From: Stenotrophomonas sp. Iso1
Lineage (GTDB): Bacteria > Pseudomonadota > Gammaproteobacteria > Xanthomonadales > Xanthomonadaceae
Length of the DNA stretch: 64,000 nucleotides
Reading direction: 5' to 3'
Assembly (NCBI RefSeq): GCF_027497995.1
Contig: NZ_JAODBT010000001.1
Coordinates: 1,948,488 to 2,012,487, forward strand
A program made the translations under genes and the position numbers. The notes under the pieces were generated by a model that was not told the origin of the DNA, did no database searches, and worked only from the letters and a program-made list of their open reading frames with translations. Positions 1 through 7,391 of the stretch are shown here, in pieces. How positions within the stretch are numbered: the stretch's first letter is position 1; each line of letters opens with the position of its first letter.

Positions 1-448
1 TGTTGACGTAGCTGACCACCGGCGCGCCAGGGTGAAGTGCACGCAATTGGTGGACATCATCGGCCGTGATGGACGCGGCCAACGAGCAACCTGCTTCCAG
101 GTCAGGAATGAGGACGATGCGATCGGGTGCAAGGATTTTGGCGGTCTCTGCCATGAAGTGAACACCACACATCACGATGAAGTCGGCGTCACAATCGGCA
201 GCGGCCTGCGCCAGCGCCAAGGAGTCACCAGTGACGTCGGCAACGCCGTGAAAGATTTCCGGTGACTGATAGCTGTGCGCCATGACGACGGCCCGTCGGT
301 AGCGCTTGAGGCGATTGATGGCATCCACCCAAGGCAGATGCAGCGGCCATTCAAGGCAGGGAACCGTGGTGCCGACGCGCGTGATCAGGTCGCTGTATTG
401 GTCCTCCAGTTCCGGCGTCCATGCAGGACGGAATTCCGAGGTGATCAT
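1..448 (-). CDS. nadA: Quinolinate synthase NadA, N-terminal part (runs off window)
   Basis: NadA is a [4Fe-4S] enzyme that condenses iminoaspartate with dihydroxyacetone phosphate to quinolinate in de novo NAD synthesis. About 149 codons are visible. They contain the family motifs [36 protein letters not shown] and [10 protein letters not shown], which include the first cluster-ligand cysteines. The C-terminal half lies outside the window. The ATG at 448 overlaps the stop of the upstream chorismate mutase-UbiT gene by four bases (ATGA), so the two are very likely co-translated from one FNR-controlled transcript. The usual motif has Tyr-Tyr after His, whereas here it reads His-Ser-Tyr, so the protein is somewhat divergent and may be a second, anaerobiosis-linked NadA. 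Confidence 0.9.
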   Translation of the reverse strand, partial: MITSEFRPAWTPELEDQYSDLITRVGTTVPCLEWPLHLPWVDAINRLKRYRRAVVMAHSYQSPEIFHGVADVTGDSLALAQAAADCDADFIVMCGVHFMAETAKILAPDRIVLIPDLEAGCSLAASITADDVHQLRALHPGAPVVSYVN

Positions 449-1287
449 GTCGCCTCCCTGATGCCCCGATGAGCGTCACGGGCCCGGGCTGCGAATAGTG
501 CGGCGCGTTGGAGCAGGATGCGGCGGCCCAACGGAAGCGCTTCCCATGGAAGCCTGTCCAGCAGATTGCGCAGGGTCAGACCCAATTCGGTGTCTCCAAT
601 TAATGTCAGTCTGCGCTGGAAGAACAGGGTGTCGGCGTCCTGCTGGCGGCTGGCCAACATCAACAGATCAGTGAAGCTCCCGCTCACGATGGCTTCGGCA
701 GGATCCTCGCTCGATTTCAATCCGCCGGGATGTAGTTCAAACACCCAATCCAAACCGAGGTCATCAATCCGAATGCCCAGCCGCCGGCCCACCACCGACT
801 GCAATGTGTGCATGACCTGTGGTGAAGCGATGCTGGGCGCCAATAGCCGTACCCCAAGCGATTGCCGTAGGAGAGGCGGAAGGCGCGATATCAGCGACTT
901 CCAGCGGCGCGGCGGCGGCATCAAGCGCAACCATTGCGAGTGCTTTTCACGATCAGGATAAGTGGCCATGCCGGGCTCTGTCAGGAGTGGGGAGGAAGAC
1001 GCCGAGGTGCGTTGATGCTGATGCGCTTCGGCGACCAGCAATGCCATCAGATGCGCGACACTGTCGGCCGACACACCGCAGCGCTTGGCCAGGCGTTGGG
1101 CGCGCTGTTGGACGTTTGATTCGCGATTGGGGTCGTACTGTGGAAGACCGGCGCGACGCTTGGCCCCACCCGCTACGCCCGCGAGCCGCAGACGGCGGGC
1201 CAAGAGAAGCACCATGTCGCTATCTATCCTGTCGATGCCATGACGGGCACCAGCAAGCACCAGAAGATTCAGGTGTTGAACTAGCAT
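445..1287 (-). CDS. Chorismate mutase (AroQ fold) fused to UbiT-like SCP2 lipid-carrier domain
   Basis: A 280-residue two-domain protein. Residues 12-93 align without gaps to the E. coli AroQ-type chorismate mutase domain. Every catalytic position is kept: R15, R32, K43, D52, R55, E56 and Q92 match E. coli R11, R28, K39, D48, R51, E52 and Q88. Residues about 120-265 are an SCP2 domain with the UbiT (YhbT) signature TLFFQRRL followed by GDTELGL and a downstream NLLDRLP. UbiT is the lipid-binding accessory of oxygen-independent ubiquinone synthesis. The start at 1287 is chosen because the longer frame to 1461 runs back through the FNR box and the end of the upstream gene, and because the mutase fold begins right after this Met. 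The gene is coupled to nadA. UbiU and UbiV are not in the window. Confidence 0.82.
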   Translation of the reverse strand: MLVQHLNLLVLAGARHGIDRIDSDMVLLLARRLRLAGVAGGAKRRAGLPQYDPNRESNVQQRAQRLAKRCGVSADSVAHLMALLVAEAHQHQRTSASSSPLLTEPGMATYPDREKHSQWLRLMPPPRRWKSLISRLPPLLRQSLGVRLLAPSIASPQVMHTLQSVVGRRLGIRIDDLGLDWVFELHPGGLKSSEDPAEAIVSGSFTDLLMLASRQQDADTLFFQRRLTLIGDTELGLTLRNLLDRLPWEALPLGRRILLQRAALFAARARDAHRGIREAT

Positions 1288-1395
1288 GGGAGCCGCACTG
1301 AAGAGCAGTCTCGGAGCAGATGTGCCTTGGCCATGACGCCAGTGTCTGGATAGAAGGAGTAGGCGGCATCCTATGGCGAACGCGGTGGGGCACAC

Positions 1396-1409
1396 CTGAC
1401 TTAGGTCAA
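1396..1409 (-). promoter_or_regulatory. FNR-type box for the chorismate mutase-ubiT/nadA unit
   Basis: CTGACTTAGGTCAA matches the FNR/Anr consensus TTGAT-N4-ATCAA with Y/R degeneracy and one outer mismatch. It overlaps the stop codon of the upstream membrane-protein gene and lies about 115 bp before the ATG at 1287. For an activator site centred near -41.5, transcription would begin near 1361, leaving a leader of about 75 nt. Confidence 0.6.
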
Positions 1410-2680
1410 GCCGCCTTTCGTCCAAGTTCAACCGCCGCTGCCGGAATGTAGTGGCAGGCACCGCGCCAGCAGCGGCATACCACGGTCAGCGTGATGGCGT
1501 AAGCCAGCGCAAGAGCAATGCCCGCCAGCCAGGCCGGTGCTGCTCGCGCCGTGGCGGTGAGCAACAACATTGCAGCAATTGCATGTGCCAGCAGCAGGCG
1601 GTGTTTGAGTGCTTCCGGAAGCAGTCGATCAACCCCCGGCACACGCACGCCACGCGGTTGTCGCCGCCGCAGTTCCAGCCAGCAGAGGAAGCTAGTGATT
1701 TCCAGCAGCATGCCCAGCAACAACCAGGGCAATCCGATGGCGATGACCAGCACACCGGCAACGTTGGCTGCAGGTACCTGCAACAGCCATGTAGGCCAAA
1801 GTGCGACCAGGCATGCCGCTGTCAATGCGCCGCAGCCCAGAGACCAGAATTTCCGGAGCGTGGGATTTCGTTGATGAGGTGAGCGCCACTGCAGTATCCA
1901 TACGGTCAGACAGAAGGCCAGTCCAGGGAGGGATAACCAAACTATTCGGACATGGCTGTTGCTGTGCGATACGTCATACATCGTTAAGGACAGCACTACT
2001 ATCACCAGTGCCAACCACGCTAGGAAAGCGTGGCCGGGAATCGTGCGGGTCCCCTGGAACATGGGTAACGTGATCACAGCGACGGAGGCGGTCAATGTCA
2101 CAACCCAACCGGAAAGGCCGAAGGTGACGTGGAGATCCGCCAGGCTGCCCAGCGGGAGTGCCAGGTGCCCTGATAGGACTGCCAGCAACAGCGCTCCCAG
2201 TGCGGCAGTCACCAGTAGGCAGAGCAATGCCCAGAATATCCCCATGCGCAATAAGAAAGGGCCGGCACCGCGGCACACTGCTACAAGCGCCGCTACTGCA
2301 AACGTGCCTATCGACATGAGCAGAAGTGCGCTTGCCCAAGCTGATAACACAGGGTGTGGAAACATCAATGCCGCCATCAGTAGCAAGAGCCCCGTATTGA
2401 ACAGAACATGCAGTAAGGGCATGAGCCGAGTCCCGCTTAACGGGCTGCCGACGGCTACGGGCAGGAATTGAATCAGGCTGCCGAGCATCGCATTGCCCAT
2501 AACGCCCAAGGTGTAAGCATGCACAAATACGACTGCTGCCGGCAGCCAGCGGGATTGAAACAAAGCAGGGCCGGAGCATGCCAACCACAGCCCAGCAAAT
2601 ACTCCCCATGCAAGTGCTGACAACAAAAAACGCAGTGGGAGGCTTGGTACGGGTGCCTTATCGAGTTCAAGCGCGCTCAT
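1406..2680 (-). CDS. Polytopic membrane protein, NnrS/heme-copper-like
   Basis: A 424-residue, very hydrophobic protein with about 12 predicted transmembrane helices. Conserved-looking histidines sit in helices (VHAYTLGVMG, PLLHVLFNTG, LADLHVTFG). This arrangement resembles NnrS and other heme- or copper-binding membrane proteins found with nitrogen-oxide metabolism. The family call is inferred from layout, not from a diagnostic motif. The start codon overlaps the stop of the DUF2249 gene (ATGA), so the two form an operon. Their promoter region carries an FNR-type box. A role in nitrogen-oxide or redox stress under low oxygen is plausible but unproven. Confidence 0.55.
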   Translation of the reverse strand: MSALELDKAPVPSLPLRFLLSALAWGVFAGLWLACSGPALFQSRWLPAAVVFVHAYTLGVMGNAMLGSLIQFLPVAVGSPLSGTRLMPLLHVLFNTGLLLLMAALMFPHPVLSAWASALLLMSIGTFAVAALVAVCRGAGPFLLRMGIFWALLCLLVTAALGALLLAVLSGHLALPLGSLADLHVTFGLSGWVVTLTASVAVITLPMFQGTRTIPGHAFLAWLALVIVVLSLTMYDVSHSNSHVRIVWLSLPGLAFCLTVWILQWRSPHQRNPTLRKFWSLGCGALTAACLVALWPTWLLQVPAANVAGVLVIAIGLPWLLLGMLLEITSFLCWLELRRRQPRGVRVPGVDRLLPEALKHRLLLAHAIAAMLLLTATARAAPAWLAGIALALAYAITLTVVCRCWRGACHYIPAAAVELGRKAA

Positions 2681-2988
2681 TGAGCCGTTGCCAACCGATC
2701 CGCAGCGATTCCTGGACTCCAGATCGTAATCGAACCACTACCTCCGGGCAGCTCATCAACCCGATAGGCGAAGCCCCAGCGATCCAGTATGGGGAGCAGA
2801 TGCAGTGGTGGGAACGGGGTCAGAGCAACCAACTGCTGATCATGTCTCAACGTCTGCAACGCACCCAGTATGCGGTGCATCGGCTCAGGCGCGGTGAGTG
2901 CGCGCAAATCTATGCGTAACTCGTTGCTAGTCGATATCCGATTCTGATGAGCAGCATTTCGCTCGCTTTCTTCATGCGGCTCTGGCAT
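2677..2988 (-). CDS. DUF2249-family small protein
   Basis: A 103-residue soluble protein. The segment ELRIDLRALTAPEPMHRIL, followed by LPILDRWGFAYRVDELPGG, has the layout of DUF2249 domains: a leading Leu-Asp-Arg-like strand, a PEPM helix start, and an LL...RGF strand before a central Gly-Gly. DUF2249 proteins often lie next to hemerythrin, NnrS-like and denitrification genes, and their biochemical role is unknown. The gene is translationally coupled to the membrane protein at 1406-2680. It is transcribed divergently from nrdD, and an FNR-type box lies at 3176-3189. I see no metal-ligand motif strong enough to assign a reaction. Confidence 0.7.
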   Translation of the reverse strand: MPEPHEESERNAAHQNRISTSNELRIDLRALTAPEPMHRILGALQTLRHDQQLVALTPFPPLHLLPILDRWGFAYRVDELPGGSGSITIWSPGIAADRLATAQ

Positions 2989-3175
2989 TGCCCTTCCTTA
3001 GTACCCGATCTGATGCGACTTATGCAGATGAAAAAATGACGGTCGTAACGGCCGCTCACGGCTTCTGTGGCTGATGTCCAACAAGCACTGGATTTTTTCG
3101 CCTACCACGCCGCGGTCCACGGCCGAAGATAAGCAGCTAACTTGAAAAGCTTCTGCTTCAGCCGGAGAAGACGCC

Positions 3176-3189
3176 CTGACTTAAGTCAA
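3176..3189 (-). promoter_or_regulatory. FNR-type box before the DUF2249/membrane-protein operon
   Basis: CTGACTTAAGTCAA is a near-palindrome matching the FNR/Anr consensus with one outer mismatch. It lies about 190 bp before the ATG of the DUF2249 gene in the divergent nrdD intergenic region (2989-3384). The rest of that region shows no other feature apart from the second box at 3309. Confidence 0.55.
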
Positions 3190-3308
3190 GTCTTCAGCGG
3201 ATTTGCCGCCCGCATTGGATGACTGTCGGGAGGCGAGCAGGACAGGTGAGCAGTGACACGGGCAGGTGCCATAGGTGTAGCCCGGATGCAGGATGAGATG
3301 AGTGTGGC

Positions 3309-3322
3309 TTGATTTACATCAA
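3309..3322 (+). promoter_or_regulatory. Perfect FNR box for nrdD
   Basis: TTGATTTACATCAA is an exact match to the FNR/Anr consensus TTGAT-N4-ATCAA. If it acts as a class II site centred at -41.5, transcription starts near 3357. That rules out the more upstream in-frame ATG at 3328 and supports an NrdD start at 3385 or 3388. Confidence 0.8.
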
Positions 3323-3384
3323 TCAATATGTGGTGTGTGCGAGTGATGATGTCCACTACATGTAGTGTCTATGGATTGAGATTG

Positions 3385-5109
3385 ATGATGGAAAGCAATC
3401 AGGTACAGCACCAAATTGATCCGGTAGCTACGATTCAGGAGTACCTCTCTCGAAGCGATTGGAGAGTCAATGCGAATGCCAACCAGGGCTACTCATTGGG
3501 TGGGTTGATCCTGAATGTGTCCGGTAAGATCACGGCGAACTATTGGCTATCCCACGTCTATCCTGTGGAGGTCGGGCGTGCGCACCGAGAGGGGGATCTG
3601 CACATCCATGATCTGGATATGCTTGCCGGCTACTGCGCTGGCTGGTCATTACGCACGCTTCTCTATGAAGGCTTCAATGGCGTGTCCAACAAGGTCGAAG
3701 CCGGTCCTGCGAAACATCTGTCCTCAGCCGTTGGGCAGATCGTTAATTTTCTGGGGACGCTGCAGAACGAGTGGGCTGGTGCGCAGGCTTTCTCGTCCTT
3801 CGACACCTACATGGCACCATTCGTGCGCAAGGACCGTCTATCTTATGAGGCCGTCCGCCAGGCAATTCAGGAGTTGATCTTCAACCTCAATGTGCCTTCC
3901 CGCTGGGGGACGCAGACACCATTTACCAATCTGACGTTTGATTGGGTGTGCCCAGAGGACCTGCGTTGTCAAACCCCCTTCATTGCCGGTGAAGAGATGC
4001 CGTTCACATACGGTGAACTGCAGGCAGAGATGGAGATGATCAATCGCGCATACATCGAAGTGATGAGTACGGGCGATGCACGTGGCCGTGTGTTCACGTT
4101 CCCCATCCCGACATACAACATCACGGCGGATTTTCCGTGGGAATCGGAGAATGTGCAGCGGCTGTTTGAGATGACTGCCAAGTACGGATTGCCGTACTTC
4201 CAGAACTTCATTAACTCCGAGTTGGATCCAGGTCAGATCCGATCAATGTGCTGCCGCTTGCAACTGGATCTGCGCGAACTTCTCAAGCGTGGAAACGGAC
4301 TGTTCGGCAGCGCCGAACAAACCGGGAGCCTCGGCGTCGTGACGATAAACTGTGCAAGACTCGGCTATCTCCATCGTGGTGACGAAGCCGCGTTGCAGGC
4401 GCGGTTGGATGAGCTTATAGAGTTGGGGCGGCGTAGTCTGGAGTTGAAGCGCGAGGTCATCCAGTCGCTGATTGATGGCGATCTATTTCCTTATACAAAG
4501 AGATACCTGGGCTCGCTGCGCAATCATTTTTCAACTCTAGGTGTGAATGGGGTCAACGAGATGATCCGCAACTTCACCGACGATGAGCACAACATCACCA
4601 CCGAGTGGGGACATGCCTTCGCGCTGCGTCTTCTTGACCATTTGCGCACCCGGATGGTCCAATTTCAAGAGCAAACGGGCCATCTCTACAATTTGGAAGC
4701 GACGCCGGCTGAGGGCGCTACCTATCGCTTTGCGAAGGAAGATCGCAAACGCTGGCCCGACATCCTGCAAGCTGGTAGCGAACAGCAGCCGTACTACACA
4801 AATTCCTCGCAGTTGCCCGTTGGTTTCACCGACGATCCGTTTGATGCACTAGAGCGACAAGAGGCGCTGCAATCGCGATATACCGGCGGGACCGTGCTGC
4901 ACCTGTACATGGGCGAGCGTATTTCCAGTGGCATTGCTTGCCGGGAGTTGGTGCGTCGTGCGCTGACACGCTTCCGCCTCCCATATATCACCATCACACC
5001 CACTTTCTCAATCTGCCCTAGACATGGCTACCTTTCCGGTGAGCATGAGTTCTGCCCTTGCTGCGACGAGGAGCGCCTTGAGGAAAAAAAACGTGCAGCC
5101 ATAAGCTGA
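3385..5109 (+). CDS. nrdD: Anaerobic (class III) ribonucleotide reductase NrdD, catalytic barrel lacking the glycyl-radical domain
   Basis: NrdD reduces ribonucleotides to deoxynucleotides without oxygen, using a glycyl radical. The 574-residue barrel carries class III motifs: GDLHIHDL, SRWGTQTPFTNLT, and VVTINCARLGY, which holds the probable thiyl-radical Cys. There is no N-terminal ATP cone. A C-terminal Zn site is visible as Cys544, His547, Cys557 and Cys559/560 within ICPRHGYLSGEHEFCPCC. The protein ends 14 residues after that site, and the RVxGY glycyl-radical motif that should follow is absent from this chain. It is encoded as a separate ORF 64 bp downstream (5174-5365). The start is 3385 because the perfect FNR box at 3309-3322 excludes earlier ATGs. 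An A8 tract at 5084-5091 lies near the 3' end, but shifting frame there does not reach the radical domain. Confidence 0.92.
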   Translation: MMESNQVQHQIDPVATIQEYLSRSDWRVNANANQGYSLGGLILNVSGKITANYWLSHVYPVEVGRAHREGDLHIHDLDMLAGYCAGWSLRTLLYEGFNGVSNKVEAGPAKHLSSAVGQIVNFLGTLQNEWAGAQAFSSFDTYMAPFVRKDRLSYEAVRQAIQELIFNLNVPSRWGTQTPFTNLTFDWVCPEDLRCQTPFIAGEEMPFTYGELQAEMEMINRAYIEVMSTGDARGRVFTFPIPTYNITADFPWESENVQRLFEMTAKYGLPYFQNFINSELDPGQIRSMCCRLQLDLRELLKRGNGLFGSAEQTGSLGVVTINCARLGYLHRGDEAALQARLDELIELGRRSLELKREVIQSLIDGDLFPYTKRYLGSLRNHFSTLGVNGVNEMIRNFTDDEHNITTEWGHAFALRLLDHLRTRMVQFQEQTGHLYNLEATPAEGATYRFAKEDRKRWPDILQAGSEQQPYYTNSSQLPVGFTDDPFDALERQEALQSRYTGGTVLHLYMGERISSGIACRELVRRALTRFRLPYITITPTFSICPRHGYLSGEHEFCPCCDEERLEEKKRAAIS

Positions 5110-5173
5110 TTTTTTGTCGCGCAGGTGCAGTGCATTGCTCAACACTCTCTTTTCTTACTCGTGGAGACTTACC

Positions 5174-5365
5174 ATGCAGACATCTATCGTCAATTCCCCA
5201 TCTACATTGAGCCAGGACGAGCGCCAGCGGTGCGAAGTCTGGACTCGGGTGATGGGCTATCACCGCCCCGTTTCCAGTTTCAACATCGGCAAGCAGGGCG
5301 AACACGCAGAGCGTCGCTTCTTCGTTGAAGGGTTGTGCTGCGAAAGGACGCCGGAAACCCCATGA
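5174..5365 (+). CDS. Stand-alone glycyl-radical subunit of class III ribonucleotide reductase
   Basis: A 63-residue protein whose centre, CEVWTRVMGYHRPV, is the class III ribonucleotide reductase glycyl-radical motif with the radical site at Gly28. It is followed by FNIGKQGEHAERRFF, matching the conserved tail normally at the end of NrdD. A good ribosome site (GGAG, 5163-5166) precedes ATG 5174, and the stop overlaps the nrdG start (ATGA). It must act in trans with the NrdD barrel, since that chain has no glycyl site of its own. The arrangement recalls the separate glycyl-radical protein GrcA/YfiD, which repairs pyruvate formate-lyase, but here it appears to be the only radical domain in this locus. 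Confidence 0.85.
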   Translation: MQTSIVNSPSTLSQDERQRCEVWTRVMGYHRPVSSFNIGKQGEHAERRFFVEGLCCERTPETP

Positions 5366-6027
5366 TTCAAGTTGGCGGGATGACGCCGCTGACTACCATC
5401 GATTTTCCGGGGCGGTTGGCGGCAGTTCTGTTCATGCAGGGATGTCCCTGGCGTTGCGGCTATTGCCACAACCCAGAGTTGCTGCCCGCACGCGCTCACG
5501 GCGCCATTGCGTGGAAGACTGTGGAGGAGTTTTTGAAGCGGCGGCAAGGGCTGCTGGATGCGGTGGTTTTCTCTGGGGGAGAGCCCTGCGCGCAAGTGGC
5601 CTTGCCTGGCGCCATCGCGCAGGTGAAGGCTATGGGATATCAGGTAGGAATGCATACCGGCGGCATGTATCCGGAGCGTTTGCGAGGCGTGCTTCCGTTA
5701 CTAGATTGGGTTGGCCTAGACATCAAAGCGCCCGCTGACTACTACGATAGTGTCACAGGTCGTCCCCGTAGCTTCGCACCTTCCAAACGAGCGCTCGATT
5801 ACATTTTGCAGAGCGGCATCGACTATGAGTGCCGCACCACGTGGCATCCGGGAGTGTTTCCCGTTGAGGCCTTGTATCGTTTGGCTGAAGATCTAACCGG
5901 GCGCGGCGTGAAGTCATGGGCGCTACAGGAATGTCGCGAGTACGGACGCGGCATCGCTCTCACTGAAAGGCCTGATCTTTCAAGATTGAACAAGGGGTTC
6001 ATGGAATTTAATTTCCGCCATCTTTGA
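5362..6027 (+). CDS. nrdG: Anaerobic ribonucleotide reductase activating enzyme (radical SAM)
   Basis: A 221-residue radical-SAM activase. The [4Fe-4S]/SAM motif CxxxCxxC is visible as CPWRCGYCHNPELL near residue 28, followed by VVFSGGEPCAQ, the SAM-binding GGE motif. The opening TPLTTIDFPGRLAAVLFMQG and the length resemble the longer NrdG2-type activases rather than the short E. coli NrdG. It would generate the glycyl radical on Gly28 of the small subunit. The ATG at 5362 is preferred over an in-frame ATG at 5335 because it overlaps the upstream stop codon (ATGA), giving tight translational coupling of radical subunit and activase. Confidence 0.92.
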   Translation: MIQVGGMTPLTTIDFPGRLAAVLFMQGCPWRCGYCHNPELLPARAHGAIAWKTVEEFLKRRQGLLDAVVFSGGEPCAQVALPGAIAQVKAMGYQVGMHTGGMYPERLRGVLPLLDWVGLDIKAPADYYDSVTGRPRSFAPSKRALDYILQSGIDYECRTTWHPGVFPVEALYRLAEDLTGRGVKSWALQECREYGRGIALTERPDLSRLNKGFMEFNFRHL

Positions 6028-6089
6028 TCTTCGTTCGATGTTTTCCTTGCTATCGCTTCCAGATTGGAACTATGAGATTCAGTTCGCTG

Positions 6090-6407
6090 CTATCGGGATC
6101 CTTCAGGCACTGTGTGGCAATAGATGAGTGCCGAACGTTTGGTCGGCGCCAGTCCCAACCTCAGATGACCGGGCATGCCAATCTTGGATTTTGCTGATCG
6201 CATCCTCATCCAGTGGCCAAAACAGCTGCTCTGTGGAACTTGCGTCCAGTCGTCCTCCCAAGACAGCCGCCACGCCTCAATGTTGAGCGCCCGACCGGTC
6301 GGACAATCACGGGTGATCGTCCATCTGTCGGTCGCATGGCGGGAGCCGCCCCATCCCGGGCAAACAATTTCCCTAGTCCCCGGCGAAGTGGGCGGGACTG
6401 CCGTCAT
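6090..6407 (-). CDS. Doubtful hypothetical ORF
   Basis: A 105-codon open frame in the 385 bp between nrdG and the AraC gene. It starts 6 nt after the AraC stop on the same strand. I recognise no domain, and its composition (many Trp, Arg and Cys) does not clearly mark a real protein. It is listed only because it is the longest co-oriented frame in an otherwise empty interval. It may be spurious. Confidence 0.2.
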   Translation of the reverse strand: MTAVPPTSPGTREIVCPGWGGSRHATDRWTITRDCPTGRALNIEAWRLSWEDDWTQVPQSSCFGHWMRMRSAKSKIGMPGHLRLGLAPTKRSALIYCHTVPEGSR

Positions 6408-6412
6408 CTAGC

Positions 6413-7312
6413 CTAGAGAAGGGGCGGACCAACGCGTAGCCCGCGGCGAACTTCTGAGGGTGCGCATCCGATCACCCGCCTGAAAGCTGCCGAGAACTTG
6501 CTGGCATTGGCGTACCCGACCGATTGGGCTACATACATAACACTTAAGCCGCGCTCAAGTTCTGCGCTTGCCCAATGCATTCTTCGATGCGTTAAGAAGT
6601 CATAGGGGGACATTCCTGTCGCAGCTTGGATGCCTCGCCGGAAGCGCGTCTGATCCATTCCCAGGACTTGAGCCATGTTCTGCACGCTTGGGCGCGCGTC
6701 TTTTGATGCGTCCACATACACCATCAGCGCATGCAACTGGTCGATGGTGAGAGGGCGCGGTGTGTCGGGTAGGTGCGCAGGCTTCTGGGCCAGTTGGGTC
6801 AATCGGCGAACGATCGTCAACGCGCCAGCCCAAAGGAACTGGTCTGAGAGCACCTTGGCCTCGGCCGCTGACTGGATTGCGTGAATTACGGCGCTGACCG
6901 TGGTGTCCCGGTGGAGTGCGGCGGTTAGGGGAGCAAGAGCCCGGACATCAACGACCTGTTCTTCCAGCTTTGAACAATCAATGGACAAGCCGAGTATCTC
7001 TACTGCCGGGCTGGAATAGGTGCCGGTTTGACCTGGCAGGACCACATTGAACTGTCCCACGGACCAGAGCGACTCGAGCTTGGGGCCGAAGACACTGTGC
7101 TGCTCTAGCCGACCACCACCTGACAGGACGAGGGCGACGCGCAACTGGGTCGGGTGTCCCAGCGTGCCAGAGCTTGCGGGAAAGCGCTGGTGGACGAACG
7201 CAAGGCAGCCATCTTGGCTGCAAGTCAGTATCGGTTCGTGATCGGGTATCGCCTCGACGAGCTCCTGAGCCACAGTCGTTTTCCTGCCACTAATGGAGTG
7301 GTCCGCGCGCAT
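6413..7312 (-). CDS. AraC-family transcriptional regulator
   Basis: A 299-residue regulator with a variable N-terminal sensing half and a C-terminal AraC DNA-binding domain (about residues 200-295). Two helix-turn-helix segments are visible: SVQNMAQVLGMDQTRFRRGI and, further on, SVMYVAQSVGYANASKFSAAFRRVIGC, whose GYxxxSxFxxAFRRxxGxxP pattern is diagnostic. It is divergently transcribed from a TonB-dependent receptor gene 79 bp away, an arrangement typical of local control of receptor expression, for example by a siderophore or other imported ligand. The ligand cannot be deduced. Confidence 0.85.
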   Translation of the reverse strand: MRADHSISGRKTTVAQELVEAIPDHEPILTCSQDGCLAFVHQRFPASSGTLGHPTQLRVALVLSGGGRLEQHSVFGPKLESLWSVGQFNVVLPGQTGTYSSPAVEILGLSIDCSKLEEQVVDVRALAPLTAALHRDTTVSAVIHAIQSAAEAKVLSDQFLWAGALTIVRRLTQLAQKPAHLPDTPRPLTIDQLHALMVYVDASKDARPSVQNMAQVLGMDQTRFRRGIQAATGMSPYDFLTHRRMHWASAELERGLSVMYVAQSVGYANASKFSAAFRRVIGCAPSEVRRGLRVGPPLL

Positions 7313-7391
7313 ACGGAGTAGAAAAGTGAGGAAGGTGTTACATCATAACAGTCTGGCCGTTGGCCACTGTCCCCCCACTTGAGAGGTCCAC

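Noticed and set aside
3328..3384. In-frame extension of NrdD to an ATG at 3328
   Set aside because: The ATG lies only 6 bp after a perfect FNR box, upstream of any transcript the box could activate. The extra residues do not match NrdD, and better starts exist at 3385 and 3388.
5084..5091. A8 tract near the end of NrdD as a programmed frameshift joining it to the glycyl-radical domain
   Set aside because: Reading by hand, the +1 frame stops at 5102 and the -1 frame stops near 5207 in a frame other than the RVMGY one. The small ORF has its own ribosome site and ATG.
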